From: Tenacibaculum holothuriorum
GTDB taxonomy: Bacteria; Bacteroidota; Bacteroidia; Flavobacteriales; Flavobacteriaceae
DNA: 64,000 nucleotides
Direction: 5' to 3'
NCBI RefSeq assembly: GCF_002120225.1
Contig: NZ_LAPZ01000011.1
Location: 89,238 to 153,237 of the forward strand
The notes beneath the pieces were generated by a model, which saw only the letters and a program-made list of their open reading frames with translations, had not been told where the DNA came from and did no database searches. Of this stretch, positions 26,140 through 34,725 are shown piece after piece; positions within the stretch are counted from its first letter, which is position 1, and each line of letters opens with the position of its first letter. Both the position numbers and the translations under genes were made by a program.

Positions 26140-27564
26140 ATGAGTACAATTAAACAAGCAAATAAAGAAGAACTTTGGGGACATCCTAAAGGTCTTTATG
26201 TATTATTCTTTGTAGAAATGTGGGAACGTTTTTCATACTATGGTATGAGAGCAATTCTAACGTTATTTTTAGCAGCACCAATCCTATTAGGAGATCCTCA
26301 ATCGGGGTATGGTTGGTCAAATGCAGAAACACTTTCATTTTATGGAACATATACAATGTTTGTTTATTTAATGTCTATCCCAGGAGGTTGGATTGCTGAT
26401 AAGTTTATAGGACAGAAGAAAGCTGTAATGCTTGGAGGTTTATTGTTGTGTTTAGGACATGGTATTTTAGCAATAGATGCACAATGGGCATTTTTTACTG
26501 GTTTAATTCTAATCGTTGTTGGTGTAGGGTTTTTAAAGCCTAACATTTCAACAATGGTAGGAGGGTTATACAAACCTGGAGATGACAGAAGAGATAAAGG
26601 ATTTTATATTTTTTACATAGGAATTAACTTAGGGGCATTTTTAGGAGCGCTTCTTGTTGGAGCTGTTGCTGCTAAATGGGGATGGCACTACGGATTTGGT
26701 TTAGCAGGTATAGGTATGGCTTTAGGTCAAATTGTATATATGTACGGTTTAAAATACTTAGAAGGAGTAGGTGATTTTTTAGGGAAAAAAGATTCACCAG
26801 ATAAAGAATTAATGAAAAAACCATTGACTAGCATTGAAAAAGATAGAATGTTAGTAATGTTCCTATCATTCTTAATTATCATAGTTTTCTGGGGAGCATT
26901 TGAGCAAGCAGGAGGGTTAATGAGTTTATATACAGAACAAAAGACCGATAGAATGCTGTCTTTTTCGTTGCCTTTAATTGGTAATGAAGTACCTGCGGCT
27001 GTTTTTCAGTCAATTAACGCTTTTTTTATAATTACCTTAGGAACCTTTGTAGCAAATTTTTGGTATAAATGGGGGAGAAAAGGTAAAGAGTCTTCATCGT
27101 TGTTTAAAATGGCAGTGGGTGTTATTATAATGGCATTTGGATTCTTTTTTATGAGTAAAGCTAGTATGGAAGTAGTAATGGAAGGAGATGAAATAGTTCA
27201 AAAGTCAGCAATGATTTGGTTAGTATTAGCATATTTATTCCATACTATTGGTGAATTATGTGCTTCTCCGGTAGCACTATCTTTTATCACAAAATTAGCA
27301 CCAGTTAAGTATGCATCATTTATGATGGGAGCATATTTTGCTGCTACTGGACTAGGAAATAAAGTAGCGGGTCTTGTAGGAGAACTTTCAGAAGGAGCAG
27401 GAGAATTTCAAGTATTTACAGGTATTGCTATTTTCTGTACAATATTTGGAATTTTAATCCTTTTAATCTTAAAGCCATTAAAGCGTTTAACGCATGGAGC
27501 AGAAGATATTAAGGGAACTAAGAATGAAGAAGCTGAAGGATTTGAATTAGCAGATCAAAACTAG
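26140..27564 (+). CDS. POT-family proton-coupled peptide transporter (first copy)
   Basis: Inner-membrane di/tripeptide symporter of the PTR2/POT branch of the MFS, 474 residues, 12 or more helices. Visible motifs: EMWERFSYYGMRAIL (ExxER-like motif in helix 1), GGWIADKFIGQKKAVMLGG, FYIFYIGINLGAFLGALL (PTR2 signature) and FHTIGELCASPVALSFITKLAP. It starts 9 bases after the dipeptidyl peptidase gene and is almost certainly cotranscribed with it. A 14-bp perfect hairpin separates it from the second copy. Confidence 0.95.
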   Translation: MSTIKQANKEELWGHPKGLYVLFFVEMWERFSYYGMRAILTLFLAAPILLGDPQSGYGWSNAETLSFYGTYTMFVYLMSIPGGWIADKFIGQKKAVMLGGLLLCLGHGILAIDAQWAFFTGLILIVVGVGFLKPNISTMVGGLYKPGDDRRDKGFYIFYIGINLGAFLGALLVGAVAAKWGWHYGFGLAGIGMALGQIVYMYGLKYLEGVGDFLGKKDSPDKELMKKPLTSIEKDRMLVMFLSFLIIIVFWGAFEQAGGLMSLYTEQKTDRMLSFSLPLIGNEVPAAVFQSINAFFIITLGTFVANFWYKWGRKGKESSSLFKMAVGVIIMAFGFFFMSKASMEVVMEGDEIVQKSAMIWLVLAYLFHTIGELCASPVALSFITKLAPVKYASFMMGAYFAATGLGNKVAGLVGELSEGAGEFQVFTGIAIFCTIFGILILLILKPLKRLTHGAEDIKGTKNEEAEGFELADQN

Positions 27565-27576
27565 AATAATAAAAAC

Positions 27577-27608
27577 CAAACCTCGTAATACTTCTATTAC
27601 GAGGTTTG
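27577..27608. terminator. 14-bp perfect hairpin between the two POT genes
   Basis: CAAACCTCGTAATA (27577-27590), loop CTTC, TATTACGAGGTTTG (27595-27608). Perfect 14-bp stem. No T-run follows, so it may be a weak terminator or an mRNA processing/stability element. Confidence 0.6.
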
Positions 27609-27635
27609 TTATGTTAAATTATATATACTTATAAT

Positions 27636-29396
27636 ATGAATACAGATATAGAGAATCTATTTAAAGACAAAGTTTTAGGGCATCCAGCAGGATTGTTTGT
27701 ATTGTTTTTTACTGAAATGTGGGAGCGTTTTTCTTACTATGGAATGCGTGCACTATTAATCTTATTTTTTACCGCATCATTAATGGATGAAGGTTGGGGG
27801 TGGCCAAGAGAATGGGCTTACGCAATCTTTGGTACGTATACAGCTTTAGTATATTTATCTACTATGGTTGGAGGTTATTTTGCAGATAATGTTATTGGTA
27901 TTCGAAAAGCCGTAGTTTGGGGAGCTGTATTAATGACTGTTGGTCATGGATGTATGGCAGTAGAAACTCCTTTCTTTATTTATGCAGGTTTAGGATTTTT
28001 AGTAATAGGTAGTGGTTTTTTTAAGCCAAACATGACTTCTATTATTTCTGAAATGTACAAAGGTAAAGAAGAGAAGAAAGATGGAGCCTATACGATTTTC
28101 TATATGGGAGTAAATGCAGGAGCATTCTTAGGAATTTTACTTTGTGGTTACTTAGGAGAAAAAGTAGGATGGTCTTGGGGATTCGGAGTAGCAGGTATTT
28201 TTATGCTATTCGGAATGTTACAATTCTGGTTCGCTCAAGGAATTTTTGGAAAGATAGGTGATGGACCTAAGAATAAAAATGTAGATTTAATTGATGATGT
28301 TACAGCTGAAGAATCAACTGAAGAAGGAAGAAACCCTTTTACAGGAGTTCAAAAAGTAATGATTGCAATTTCTTCTTTATTAGGATTGATTTACATCTTT
28401 AATGATCCAGTATCAAAAATATCTGAAGGAAAATATAATTTATTACCATTTGAAGTAGGTGGATTATCAGGATCAACTTTTGCTATTTTAACCGCCTTAG
28501 CGCTTTTTGTTGCTTTATTAGTAATTAGAATTCCAAAGTATACACCAGTTTTAAGAGATAGAATGTTAGCGGTAATTTTCTTTGCTTTTGTTACTATCTT
28601 CTTCTGGGCAATTTTTGAACAGTCACCAAGTTCGTTAACAGTATTTGCTAAAGATTATACACAAAGAACTTTAGAAGGTAGTGCAGGAATGATCTTTAAA
28701 ATAGTAAACTCTTTAATGACCATAGTACCTTTAGGTATCATTACTTGGGTATTATACTTATTATTTAAAAAGACTTTTGCAAAGTATGCGTGGTCTAATA
28801 TTTTCTTAGCATTAAGTTTTGTTATTGTTTGGGCAATTGCATTATGGATGCTTTCTACAGAATTTCAAAAAGATACAACTGAAGTTCCAGCATCTTGGTT
28901 CTCAATATTAAATTCATTATTTATTATCACACTAGCACCATTATTTTCAAAATGGTGGGAGAGTAAGTATAATCCAAATGCAAATATGAAGTGGGCAATT
29001 GGTATGGGATTATTAGCATTAGGTATGGCTTGTGTTGCTGTAGGATCTGCAGGAATTGAACCAGGGGCTAAAACAGCATCGGTAAGTATGATTTGGTTAA
29101 TTTTAGTATACCTTTTCCATACAATGGGTGAATTGTGTGTCTCTCCAGTAGCGTTGTCTTATGTGTCTAAATTGGTGCCAGGACGTATGATTGCATTTAT
29201 GTTTGGTATTTGGTATTTAGCAGTTGCAATTGGTATGAAGCTAGCGGGTGTTTTTGCAGAGTCTTCTGAGGCAATTGCACAAGAACAAGGATTAAGTAGC
29301 TTCTTCTGGTTGTTAACTTTTGTTTCTTTAGGATTAGCTGTATTATCGGCTGTCTTATACCCTGTAATTAAAAAATTAATGCACGGAGTAAAGTAA
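27636..29396 (+). CDS. POT-family proton-coupled peptide transporter (second copy)
   Basis: 586-residue paralogue of the preceding transporter, with the same motifs (EMWERFSYYGMRALL; YTIFYMGVNAGAFLGILLCG; FHTMGELCVSPVALSYVSKLVPG). It is longer than the first copy because of an inserted central region around residues 215-320, including an acidic loop (DLIDDVTAEESTEEGRNP) and extra helices. It probably transports di- or tripeptides with different specificity; this is inference. A terminator follows 30 bases after the stop. Confidence 0.94.
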   Translation: MNTDIENLFKDKVLGHPAGLFVLFFTEMWERFSYYGMRALLILFFTASLMDEGWGWPREWAYAIFGTYTALVYLSTMVGGYFADNVIGIRKAVVWGAVLMTVGHGCMAVETPFFIYAGLGFLVIGSGFFKPNMTSIISEMYKGKEEKKDGAYTIFYMGVNAGAFLGILLCGYLGEKVGWSWGFGVAGIFMLFGMLQFWFAQGIFGKIGDGPKNKNVDLIDDVTAEESTEEGRNPFTGVQKVMIAISSLLGLIYIFNDPVSKISEGKYNLLPFEVGGLSGSTFAILTALALFVALLVIRIPKYTPVLRDRMLAVIFFAFVTIFFWAIFEQSPSSLTVFAKDYTQRTLEGSAGMIFKIVNSLMTIVPLGIITWVLYLLFKKTFAKYAWSNIFLALSFVIVWAIALWMLSTEFQKDTTEVPASWFSILNSLFIITLAPLFSKWWESKYNPNANMKWAIGMGLLALGMACVAVGSAGIEPGAKTASVSMIWLILVYLFHTMGELCVSPVALSYVSKLVPGRMIAFMFGIWYLAVAIGMKLAGVFAESSEAIAQEQGLSSFFWLLTFVSLGLAVLSAVLYPVIKKLMHGVK

Positions 29397-29426
29397 TAGT
29401 TTACAAACGTTAAAATATACTAAAAG

Positions 29427-29459
29427 CCTATCAAGAGTAAAAACTTGATAGGTTTTTTT
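29427..29459 (+). terminator. Intrinsic terminator after the POT pair
   Basis: CCTATCAAG / CTTGATAGG (9 bp; 29427-29435 and 29444-29452) followed by seven T. Confidence 0.88.
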
Positions 29460-29460
29460 G

Positions 29461-29468
29461 TAAATTTG
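29461..29468 (+). promoter_or_regulatory. -7 promoter element of the thioredoxin-like gene
   Basis: TAAATTTG, 25 bases before the ATG and directly after the terminator. Nearest TTG (29446-29448, in the terminator stem) is too close for normal spacing. Confidence 0.45.
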
Positions 29469-29493
29469 GAACACTTATTGAGACTAAAGAGGC

Positions 29494-30012
29494 ATGAGAA
29501 AAATTATTTTATTAGCAGTTGTATTATTGGCATCGGTTCAATCTTATGCGCAAGCAGAAGTAAATTGGTTAACTTTTGAAGAAGCTTTGGCTAAAAACAA
29601 AGAAAATCCGAAACCAATTTTAGTAGATTTATATACAGATTGGTGTGGTTGGTGTAAAAAAATGGACGCTACAACCTATAAAGATGGTACAATAGTTAAG
29701 TTTATTAATGATAACTATTACGCTGTAAAAATGGATGGTGAAGGAAAGAACGATATTAGTTTTAAAGGTAAAACGTTTAAATTTGTTCAACAAGGAAGAA
29801 GTAAATATCATGAATTAGCGGCAGCTATTATGAAAGGAAAAATGAGTTATCCATCAACAGCTTTTTTTAATGCAGATGAACAATTAATTCAAACAGTTCC
29901 TGGATATTTAACTAAAGAGCGTTTCGAAAAGATTCTTGCATATTTTAGTGGAGACGCATACAAAAACACACCTTGGAAAGATTTTTCAAAGAACTTTAAA
30001 AGTTCTATGTAA
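29494..30012 (+). CDS. Periplasmic thioredoxin-fold protein
   Basis: 172 residues: signal peptide (1-19, ending SYAQ) and a thioredoxin fold of the thioredoxin_7/DUF255-like type. The redox-active pair is in DLYTDWCGWCKKMDATTY (CGWC, near residue 51), and the cis-Pro region is MSYPSTAFFN. The spacing and the long insertion between the active site and the cis-Pro fit secreted thiol-disulfide proteins of Bacteroidota. Partner unknown. It is monocistronic between a terminator and the convergent comEC gene. Confidence 0.85.
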   Translation: MRKIILLAVVLLASVQSYAQAEVNWLTFEEALAKNKENPKPILVDLYTDWCGWCKKMDATTYKDGTIVKFINDNYYAVKMDGEGKNDISFKGKTFKFVQQGRSKYHELAAAIMKGKMSYPSTAFFNADEQLIQTVPGYLTKERFEKILAYFSGDAYKNTPWKDFSKNFKSSM

Positions 30013-30017
30013 AAATA

Positions 30018-32033
30018 TTAATAGATAACAAAAGCGCCATTTTGCCCTGTATAGTAAAATGGCGTTTGTTGTTTTTTACAAGTACTTTCCCATCGATTGA
30101 TGTAACTTTTGTAATTACTCCCGTCTGCAATAATTTTCTTAGGAGAAATAGTTCGTAACAATCTATTCAAATTAATTTTTGGAGAATGTTGTAAAACTAC
30201 TATCGGATTTTGAATTCCAAAATTGTAAACTCCTAAACTATCTACTGCAATTATAGTGTCTTTTTTTAAGAAGAATATATTAGGAGTTCTTTCTGTAAAA
30301 TGTGTTGTAACATTCTCGTTAGTTCTGTATGAAACTATTAGTTTATCTGTTGTAATAGATTTGTCTAAATTGTGAAATAAGTCAATCCTACTACTAATTC
30401 TGTTCCCAATAAGAGTTTTTCTACTTTTATGAAAAACGATAAATTCACTTTTCTTCTTTCGCAGATTTTTTTCAGAAATTAATACGACTTGCAAACAAAT
30501 TATTGAGAGTAAAACAAACGAAAATTGTTTTATCCTTTTAGTAGTTACAAGTTGAATTATTGAAATAATAACTAGATACCACGCTATCATTTCTATAAAC
30601 GACATGGGTATTTCTTTAAGTAAGAAATCTTCCTTTTTAGCAATGAAATTTACTGTTGAATTCATTAAATAAATGACAAATCCATAAATATTAGCAAGAA
30701 ACTGAGGAAGTAAATTTGTGATCGCTAAAAGGATAATTAATATTCCTCCAATCAGTATTCCACCAAGAAACGGAATGATTAATAAGTTTGAAAAAATAAA
30801 TAAACTTGGAAATTGATGAAAGTAGTATAAGCTAATAGGTAATATTCCTGCTTGTGCTGCAATTGATACTGTTAATAATTGCCAAAATTTATCAATAATT
30901 TTCCATTTTGGCTTCCAAAGGTTGTAGAGTAAAGGTCGCGTCCAAACAATTCCAAAAACGGCTAAATAACTTAACTGAAACCCGACATCAAATAGAAAAA
31001 TCGGATTTACTAAGAGTAAAATAAACATAGAAGTTACTAAAGAATGTTCAATAGGTTGTTTTTGTTGGAAAGATTGTCCGATAGCTACAAAAGTAAACAT
31101 AGTAACTGCTCTAACTACAGAGGCGTTTAAGCCTGCTAACAACGCAAATAACCATAGTAAGAATACAATTAAAAAAGTTGATATAATTTTTCCTCTAGGA
31201 AGCTTTTCAAGCGGTTTGAATAAGTAGCTTAGAATTAGTAAAATAATTCCAATATGCAGACCTGAGATAGCTAAAATATGTATAGCTCCTGCATTTGTGT
31301 AATCTTGCAATAGTTCTTTAGAAATATCTTGTCGTTGTCCTAGTAATAAAGCGTTAATAACTGCTAATTCATTTTTAGAAAAGTGATATTGTTTTAATGA
31401 AAATTGAATTGTATTTCGAATCTCAGCTATATAACTGAATACAGAATGATTATAGCCAACTATTTTATACTGATTATCCTCCGTGAAAATTTGATGGTAA
31501 ATATGTTGTTTTGCTAAATAATTTTTGTAATCAAATTGATGAGGGTTCAGTGGAGGGATTAGCTCTTTAAAATTCGGAGCTAAATACAAAAGTTGACCAA
31601 CTTTTAGTGGAGTAAGAGTGTCTTCTTTTTTTATATTAAGTAATATTTTCCCTTGTGTTTCTTTATTGTTGACTTGAATAACTTTAGCTACATGTTTGGT
31701 GTAGTAATTCCCTGGTTTTAAAACTTTCTGAATTTCTAAAATAACAGATTTGTTTTCTATATTCTTATTGAAATAAAAGTTAGAATAACTCTTAGGGTTT
31801 TGAATTTTTACCGCACTAATACCAATTAGAACAAAGGTTATGGTAACTATTAGAGTAAAACTTTTCTTCAGTTTAAAATGTTTTAACAAGAATAAAACGA
31901 TACTAAATACTATAAGTATTGAAAAAAGAGATAGAATATTCAGTCTTGAATAAGGAAAATAAAATTGAAGAATAATTCCTAGAATTAAACTAAAAAGCAA
32001 AAATGTTGGTTTGTAATTTAATAGCTTTTTCAT
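30018..32033 (-). CDS. comEC: ComEC/Rec2-family DNA-uptake channel protein
   Basis: Inner-membrane protein for passage of single-stranded DNA in natural competence. 671 residues: N-terminal helices and a DUF4131-type soluble OB-like segment (about 60-185), then the competence core with HILAISGLHIGIILLILSY (near residue 250) and roughly ten helices to about 500. The C-terminal 130 residues occupy the place of the metallo-beta-lactamase domain but are short and lack the HxHxDH motif, as is common in Bacteroidota. It ends five bases from the convergent thioredoxin-like gene. Confidence 0.87.
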   Translation of the reverse strand: MKKLLNYKPTFLLFSLILGIILQFYFPYSRLNILSLFSILIVFSIVLFLLKHFKLKKSFTLIVTITFVLIGISAVKIQNPKSYSNFYFNKNIENKSVILEIQKVLKPGNYYTKHVAKVIQVNNKETQGKILLNIKKEDTLTPLKVGQLLYLAPNFKELIPPLNPHQFDYKNYLAKQHIYHQIFTEDNQYKIVGYNHSVFSYIAEIRNTIQFSLKQYHFSKNELAVINALLLGQRQDISKELLQDYTNAGAIHILAISGLHIGIILLILSYLFKPLEKLPRGKIISTFLIVFLLWLFALLAGLNASVVRAVTMFTFVAIGQSFQQKQPIEHSLVTSMFILLLVNPIFLFDVGFQLSYLAVFGIVWTRPLLYNLWKPKWKIIDKFWQLLTVSIAAQAGILPISLYYFHQFPSLFIFSNLLIIPFLGGILIGGILIILLAITNLLPQFLANIYGFVIYLMNSTVNFIAKKEDFLLKEIPMSFIEMIAWYLVIISIIQLVTTKRIKQFSFVLLSIICLQVVLISEKNLRKKKSEFIVFHKSRKTLIGNRISSRIDLFHNLDKSITTDKLIVSYRTNENVTTHFTERTPNIFFLKKDTIIAVDSLGVYNFGIQNPIVVLQHSPKINLNRLLRTISPKKIIADGSNYKSYINRWESTCKKQQTPFYYTGQNGAFVIY

Positions 32034-32064
32034 AACTACTTAAAGTTATGAAAATAAGCGTAAT

Positions 32065-32094
32065 AAAAAAAGCAACTCAAATCGAGTTGCTTTT
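32065..32094. terminator. Intrinsic terminator after lysS
   Basis: AAAAGCAACTC / GAGTTGCTTTT, 11 bp (32068-32078 and 32084-32094), loop AAATC, with T-run on the minus strand. Confidence 0.85.
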
Positions 32095-32116
32095 AATACT
32101 ATTATATTTTGTTAAG

Positions 32117-33814
32117 TTAAATTACTTCTACAAACAAACCTTCTTCAGTTTTTTCAACTTTAGCTAGTTTATTTTTAGTTAACCCTTTAATGGTTTTGTC
32201 CCACTTTTTGTTAGATAAACCACTTTGAGATTTTAATTCATTTAAATCTATTTTTTCAGCTTTTTCAATTAACGCTAAAACTGCTTTTTCATCATCGTTT
32301 AATTCAATTGCTGGAGCCTTCTTCTCAGGTTTCATCTGTGGGAAGAATAATACTTCTTGAATAGAAGGATTGTTTGTTAAATACATGATTAAGCGATCCA
32401 TTCCAATTCCTAATCCAGATGTTGGAGGCATACCATACTCTAAAGCACGTAAGAAATCTTGATCGATAAACTCACCAGCTTCATCATCACCTCTTTCTGC
32501 TAATTTTAATTGAGCTTCAAAACGCTCACGTTGATCAATCGGATCATTTAATTCAGAATATGCATTGGCAATTTCTTTACCGCAAACCATTAATTCAAAA
32601 CGCTCTGTTAATTCAGGGTTTTCTCTATGTTCTTTACATAAAGGAGACATTTCCTTCGGATAATCAGTAATAAATGTAGGTTGAATGTAGTTTCCTTCAC
32701 ATTTCTCACCGAAAATTTCATCAATTAACTTTCCTTTACCCATCGTGTCATCTACTTCAATACCCATACTTTCAGCAGCTTTACGGATTTCGTCTTCTGT
32801 TTTACCAGTAATGTCAAATCCAGTAAAATGTTTTATAGAATCTGCCATGGTAACACGTGCATAAGGCGCCTTAAAATCTACTTTATGCTCACCAAAAGTA
32901 GCTTCAGTAGTTCCGTTTACAGCAATAGCACAATGTTCTAATAATTTTTCAGTAAAGTCCATCATCCAGTTGTAGTCTTTGTAGGCCACATAAATTTCCA
33001 TTGCTGTAAATTCTGGATTGTGAGTTCTATCCATTCCTTCGTTACGGAAGTTTTTAGAAAATTCATAAACTCCATCAAAACCACCAACAATTAAACGCTT
33101 TAAGTATAATTCGTTAGCAATACGCATGTATAATGGAATGTCTAATGCGTTGTGGTGTGTAATGAATGGTCTTGCAGCAGCTCCACCAGGAATTGGTTGT
33201 AAAATTGGAGTTTCTACTTCAAAGTAACCAGCATCGTTAAAAAACTGACGCATTGCGTTGAATAACTTCGTACGTTTTACAAAAACGTCTTTTACGTGTG
33301 GATTTACCACTAAATCAGCATAACGTTGACGGTAACGCATTTCAGGATCAGTAAATCCATCAAAAGTATTTCCTTCAGCATCAACCTTAGGTAATGGCAA
33401 TGGTTTTAAAGATTTACTTAATAATTTAAAATCTTTAACCATTACAGTAATTTCTCCAACTTGAGTTTTAAATAACTCTCCTTCAATTCCAACAAAATCA
33501 CCTATGTCTAGTAATTTTTTGTAAACTTCGTTGTATAATGTTTTGTCTTCACCAGTACAAATTTCATCACGATTAAAGTATACTTGTATACGACCTTCAC
33601 TATCTTGTAATTCAGCGAAAGAAGCTTTACCTTGTATTCTTCTACTCATTAATCTACCAGCAATTACCACTTTTTTTCCTTCCTCAAACTCCTGTTTTAT
33701 TTGTTTAGAATTTGAATCTAATGGAAATAAATCTGCTGGATAAGGATTGATACCCAACTCGCGTAATTTTGCTAATTTTTCTCTACGTACAACTTCTTGC
33801 TCTGATAATTGCAT
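32117..33814 (-). CDS. lysS: Lysyl-tRNA synthetase, class II
   Basis: Charges tRNA-Lys. 565 residues: OB-fold anticodon-binding domain (about 55-165), class II catalytic domain with motif 1 (VKRTKLFNAMRQFFNDAGYFEVETPIL region), motif 2 FRNEGMDRTHNPEFT and motif 3 GLGIGMDRLIM. A C-terminal extension of about 65 residues after the motif 3 region (lysine- and glutamate-rich, winged-helix-like ending LFVEVI) is longer than in E. coli. It has a clear promoter (TTG-N20-TATCTTTG) and its own terminator, so it is monocistronic. Confidence 0.96.
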   Translation of the reverse strand: MQLSEQEVVRREKLAKLRELGINPYPADLFPLDSNSKQIKQEFEEGKKVVIAGRLMSRRIQGKASFAELQDSEGRIQVYFNRDEICTGEDKTLYNEVYKKLLDIGDFVGIEGELFKTQVGEITVMVKDFKLLSKSLKPLPLPKVDAEGNTFDGFTDPEMRYRQRYADLVVNPHVKDVFVKRTKLFNAMRQFFNDAGYFEVETPILQPIPGGAAARPFITHHNALDIPLYMRIANELYLKRLIVGGFDGVYEFSKNFRNEGMDRTHNPEFTAMEIYVAYKDYNWMMDFTEKLLEHCAIAVNGTTEATFGEHKVDFKAPYARVTMADSIKHFTGFDITGKTEDEIRKAAESMGIEVDDTMGKGKLIDEIFGEKCEGNYIQPTFITDYPKEMSPLCKEHRENPELTERFELMVCGKEIANAYSELNDPIDQRERFEAQLKLAERGDDEAGEFIDQDFLRALEYGMPPTSGLGIGMDRLIMYLTNNPSIQEVLFFPQMKPEKKAPAIELNDDEKAVLALIEKAEKIDLNELKSQSGLSNKKWDKTIKGLTKNKLAKVEKTEEGLFVEVI

Positions 33815-33847
33815 GGATTCTTGCTTTTTGTATTTTTAATGAAGGGG

Positions 33848-33878
33848 CAAAGATACAATCAATTGCAGAATTAAGCAA
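33848..33878 (-). promoter_or_regulatory. Predicted lysS promoter
   Basis: Minus-strand TTG (33878-33876), 20 bases, TATCTTTG (33855-33848), 34 bases before the ATG. Good match to the Bacteroidota consensus. Confidence 0.7.
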
Positions 33879-33919
33879 TGCTTAACGAAATCACTTTTTT
33901 TGTAAAAAACTTAAAAATA

Positions 33920-33950
33920 TTTGGTAAAAATAAAAAAGGTTGTATATTTG
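33920..33950 (+). promoter_or_regulatory. Strong promoter of a candidate small RNA
   Basis: TTTG (33920-33923), 19 bases, TATATTTG (33943-33950): both elements and the spacing match the Bacteroidota consensus. No plus-strand gene follows for over 700 bases; a terminator lies 80 bases downstream. Confidence 0.72.
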
Positions 33951-33953
33951 CAG

Positions 33954-34060
33954 GCTGCTTTTTTGTAAAGTAGCATTTAGTTGTGTTGTTAAGGTGTTTA
34001 AATACACCATGGTTTTGTTAACCAATGGAAAGCTTCCCTGAGATGGGTTGCTTTTTTTTT
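33954..34060 (+). ncRNA. Candidate small RNA, about 107 nt
   Basis: A stretch bounded by the promoter at 33920-33950 and a terminator-like hairpin at 34029-34060. It can form consecutive hairpins: GCTGCTTT/AAAGTAGC (33954-33961 with 33967-33974), GGTGT/ACACC (33993-33997 with 34004-34008), TGGTT/AACCA (34010-34014 with 34020-34024), then AAAGC..CCC/GGG..GCTTT and nine T. It lacks the SRP RNA signature loop and is too short for tmRNA, RNase P RNA or a typical 6S RNA. A 10-codon frame starting at 34009 exists but is probably chance. Lies between lysS and a DUF456 gene, both on the other strand. Confidence 0.6.
34029..34060 (+). terminator. Terminator of the candidate small RNA
   Basis: AAAGC (34029-34033), TT/TT internal loop, CCC/GGG, loop TGAGAT, GCTTT (34050-34054), continuing into a run of nine T. 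Confidence 0.65.
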
Positions 34061-34081
34061 GTATCTATATCAAGTGCCTTT

Positions 34082-34585
34082 TTAACTAAAGAAGGCAGTT
34101 CTGTTTTTCCAAAAGATATTTATAAAAAACACAAAATACACAACAGCAACTGAAAATTTAATTGTTGCAGAAACTAAAAAACCTAAGAAAGCACCGAAGG
34201 AAGCTTTTATAGCTCTAGAAGTATCTTTACTGTCATAGATTAGTTCACCAATAAGCGCACCAAAGAATGCACCAATTAATATCCCGAAAGGAATAGGAGA
34301 TAATAAACCTATAATCAACCCAATTGTAGTTCCGTAAATTCCGTACTTACTTCCACCAAAACGTTTTGTTCCTATTGCTGGGATAAAATAATCAATAATA
34401 AAAATAAAGATGGCTATGGCTAATGTTATTCCTAAAAAAGTCCAATCTTGAGGAATTACTTTGGTTATATGTAATAGTAGGAGCCCTATCCATCCTGTTA
34501 ATGGTCCAGGCAGTATTGGTAGAAAAGAGCCTATTAGTCCTAAAAAAACAAATAAGAAACCTACAATTAGCAAAAAAATATCCAT
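34082..34585 (-). CDS. DUF456 membrane protein
   Basis: 167 residues with five or so hydrophobic helices and small-residue-rich repeats (FLGLIGSFLPILPGPLTGWIGLLLLHI; GTTIGLIIGLLSPIPFGILIGAFFGALIGELI). This is the DUF456 family, inner-membrane, function unknown. It is a single minus-strand gene, divergent from the BlaI/M56 unit across 140 bases and facing away from the small RNA candidate. Confidence 0.85.
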   Translation of the reverse strand: MDIFLLIVGFLFVFLGLIGSFLPILPGPLTGWIGLLLLHITKVIPQDWTFLGITLAIAIFIFIIDYFIPAIGTKRFGGSKYGIYGTTIGLIIGLLSPIPFGILIGAFFGALIGELIYDSKDTSRAIKASFGAFLGFLVSATIKFSVAVVYFVFFINIFWKNRTAFFS

Positions 34586-34663
34586 ATATAATAGTTGAAA
34601 GTATTGATCTTACTGCTAATAAGACGTTTTGAGCATCTATTTGTTACAACTTAATTAACTAAG

Positions 34664-34683
34664 AAATTAGTTTAAACTAATTT
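34664..34683 (+). promoter_or_regulatory. Probable BlaI operator: 20-bp perfect palindrome
   Basis: AAATTAGTTTAAACTAATTT is perfectly symmetric. It covers the place where the -33 element of the blaI promoter (-7 at 34690-34697) should lie, as expected for an operator of the encoded repressor. A second, 12-bp palindrome AAGAAATTTCTT lies at 34702-34713, near the expected transcription start. Confidence 0.65.
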
Positions 34684-34689
34684 TTTAGT

Positions 34690-34697
34690 TATATTTG
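34690..34697 (+). promoter_or_regulatory. -7 promoter element of the blaI-M56 operon
   Basis: TATATTTG, 28 bases before the ATG at 34726, directly downstream of the 20-bp palindrome. Confidence 0.6.
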
Positions 34698-34725
34698 TGA
34701 AAAGAAATTTCTTAACCATAGGATA

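Noticed and set aside
34009..34041. Ten-codon ORF inside the candidate small RNA
   Set aside because: Very short, overlaps two hairpins, and could easily occur by chance; kept only as a note.
33954..34060. Small RNA as bacterial SRP RNA
   Set aside because: The conserved apical motif of SRP RNA (CAGG...GGAA...AGCAG) is not present.
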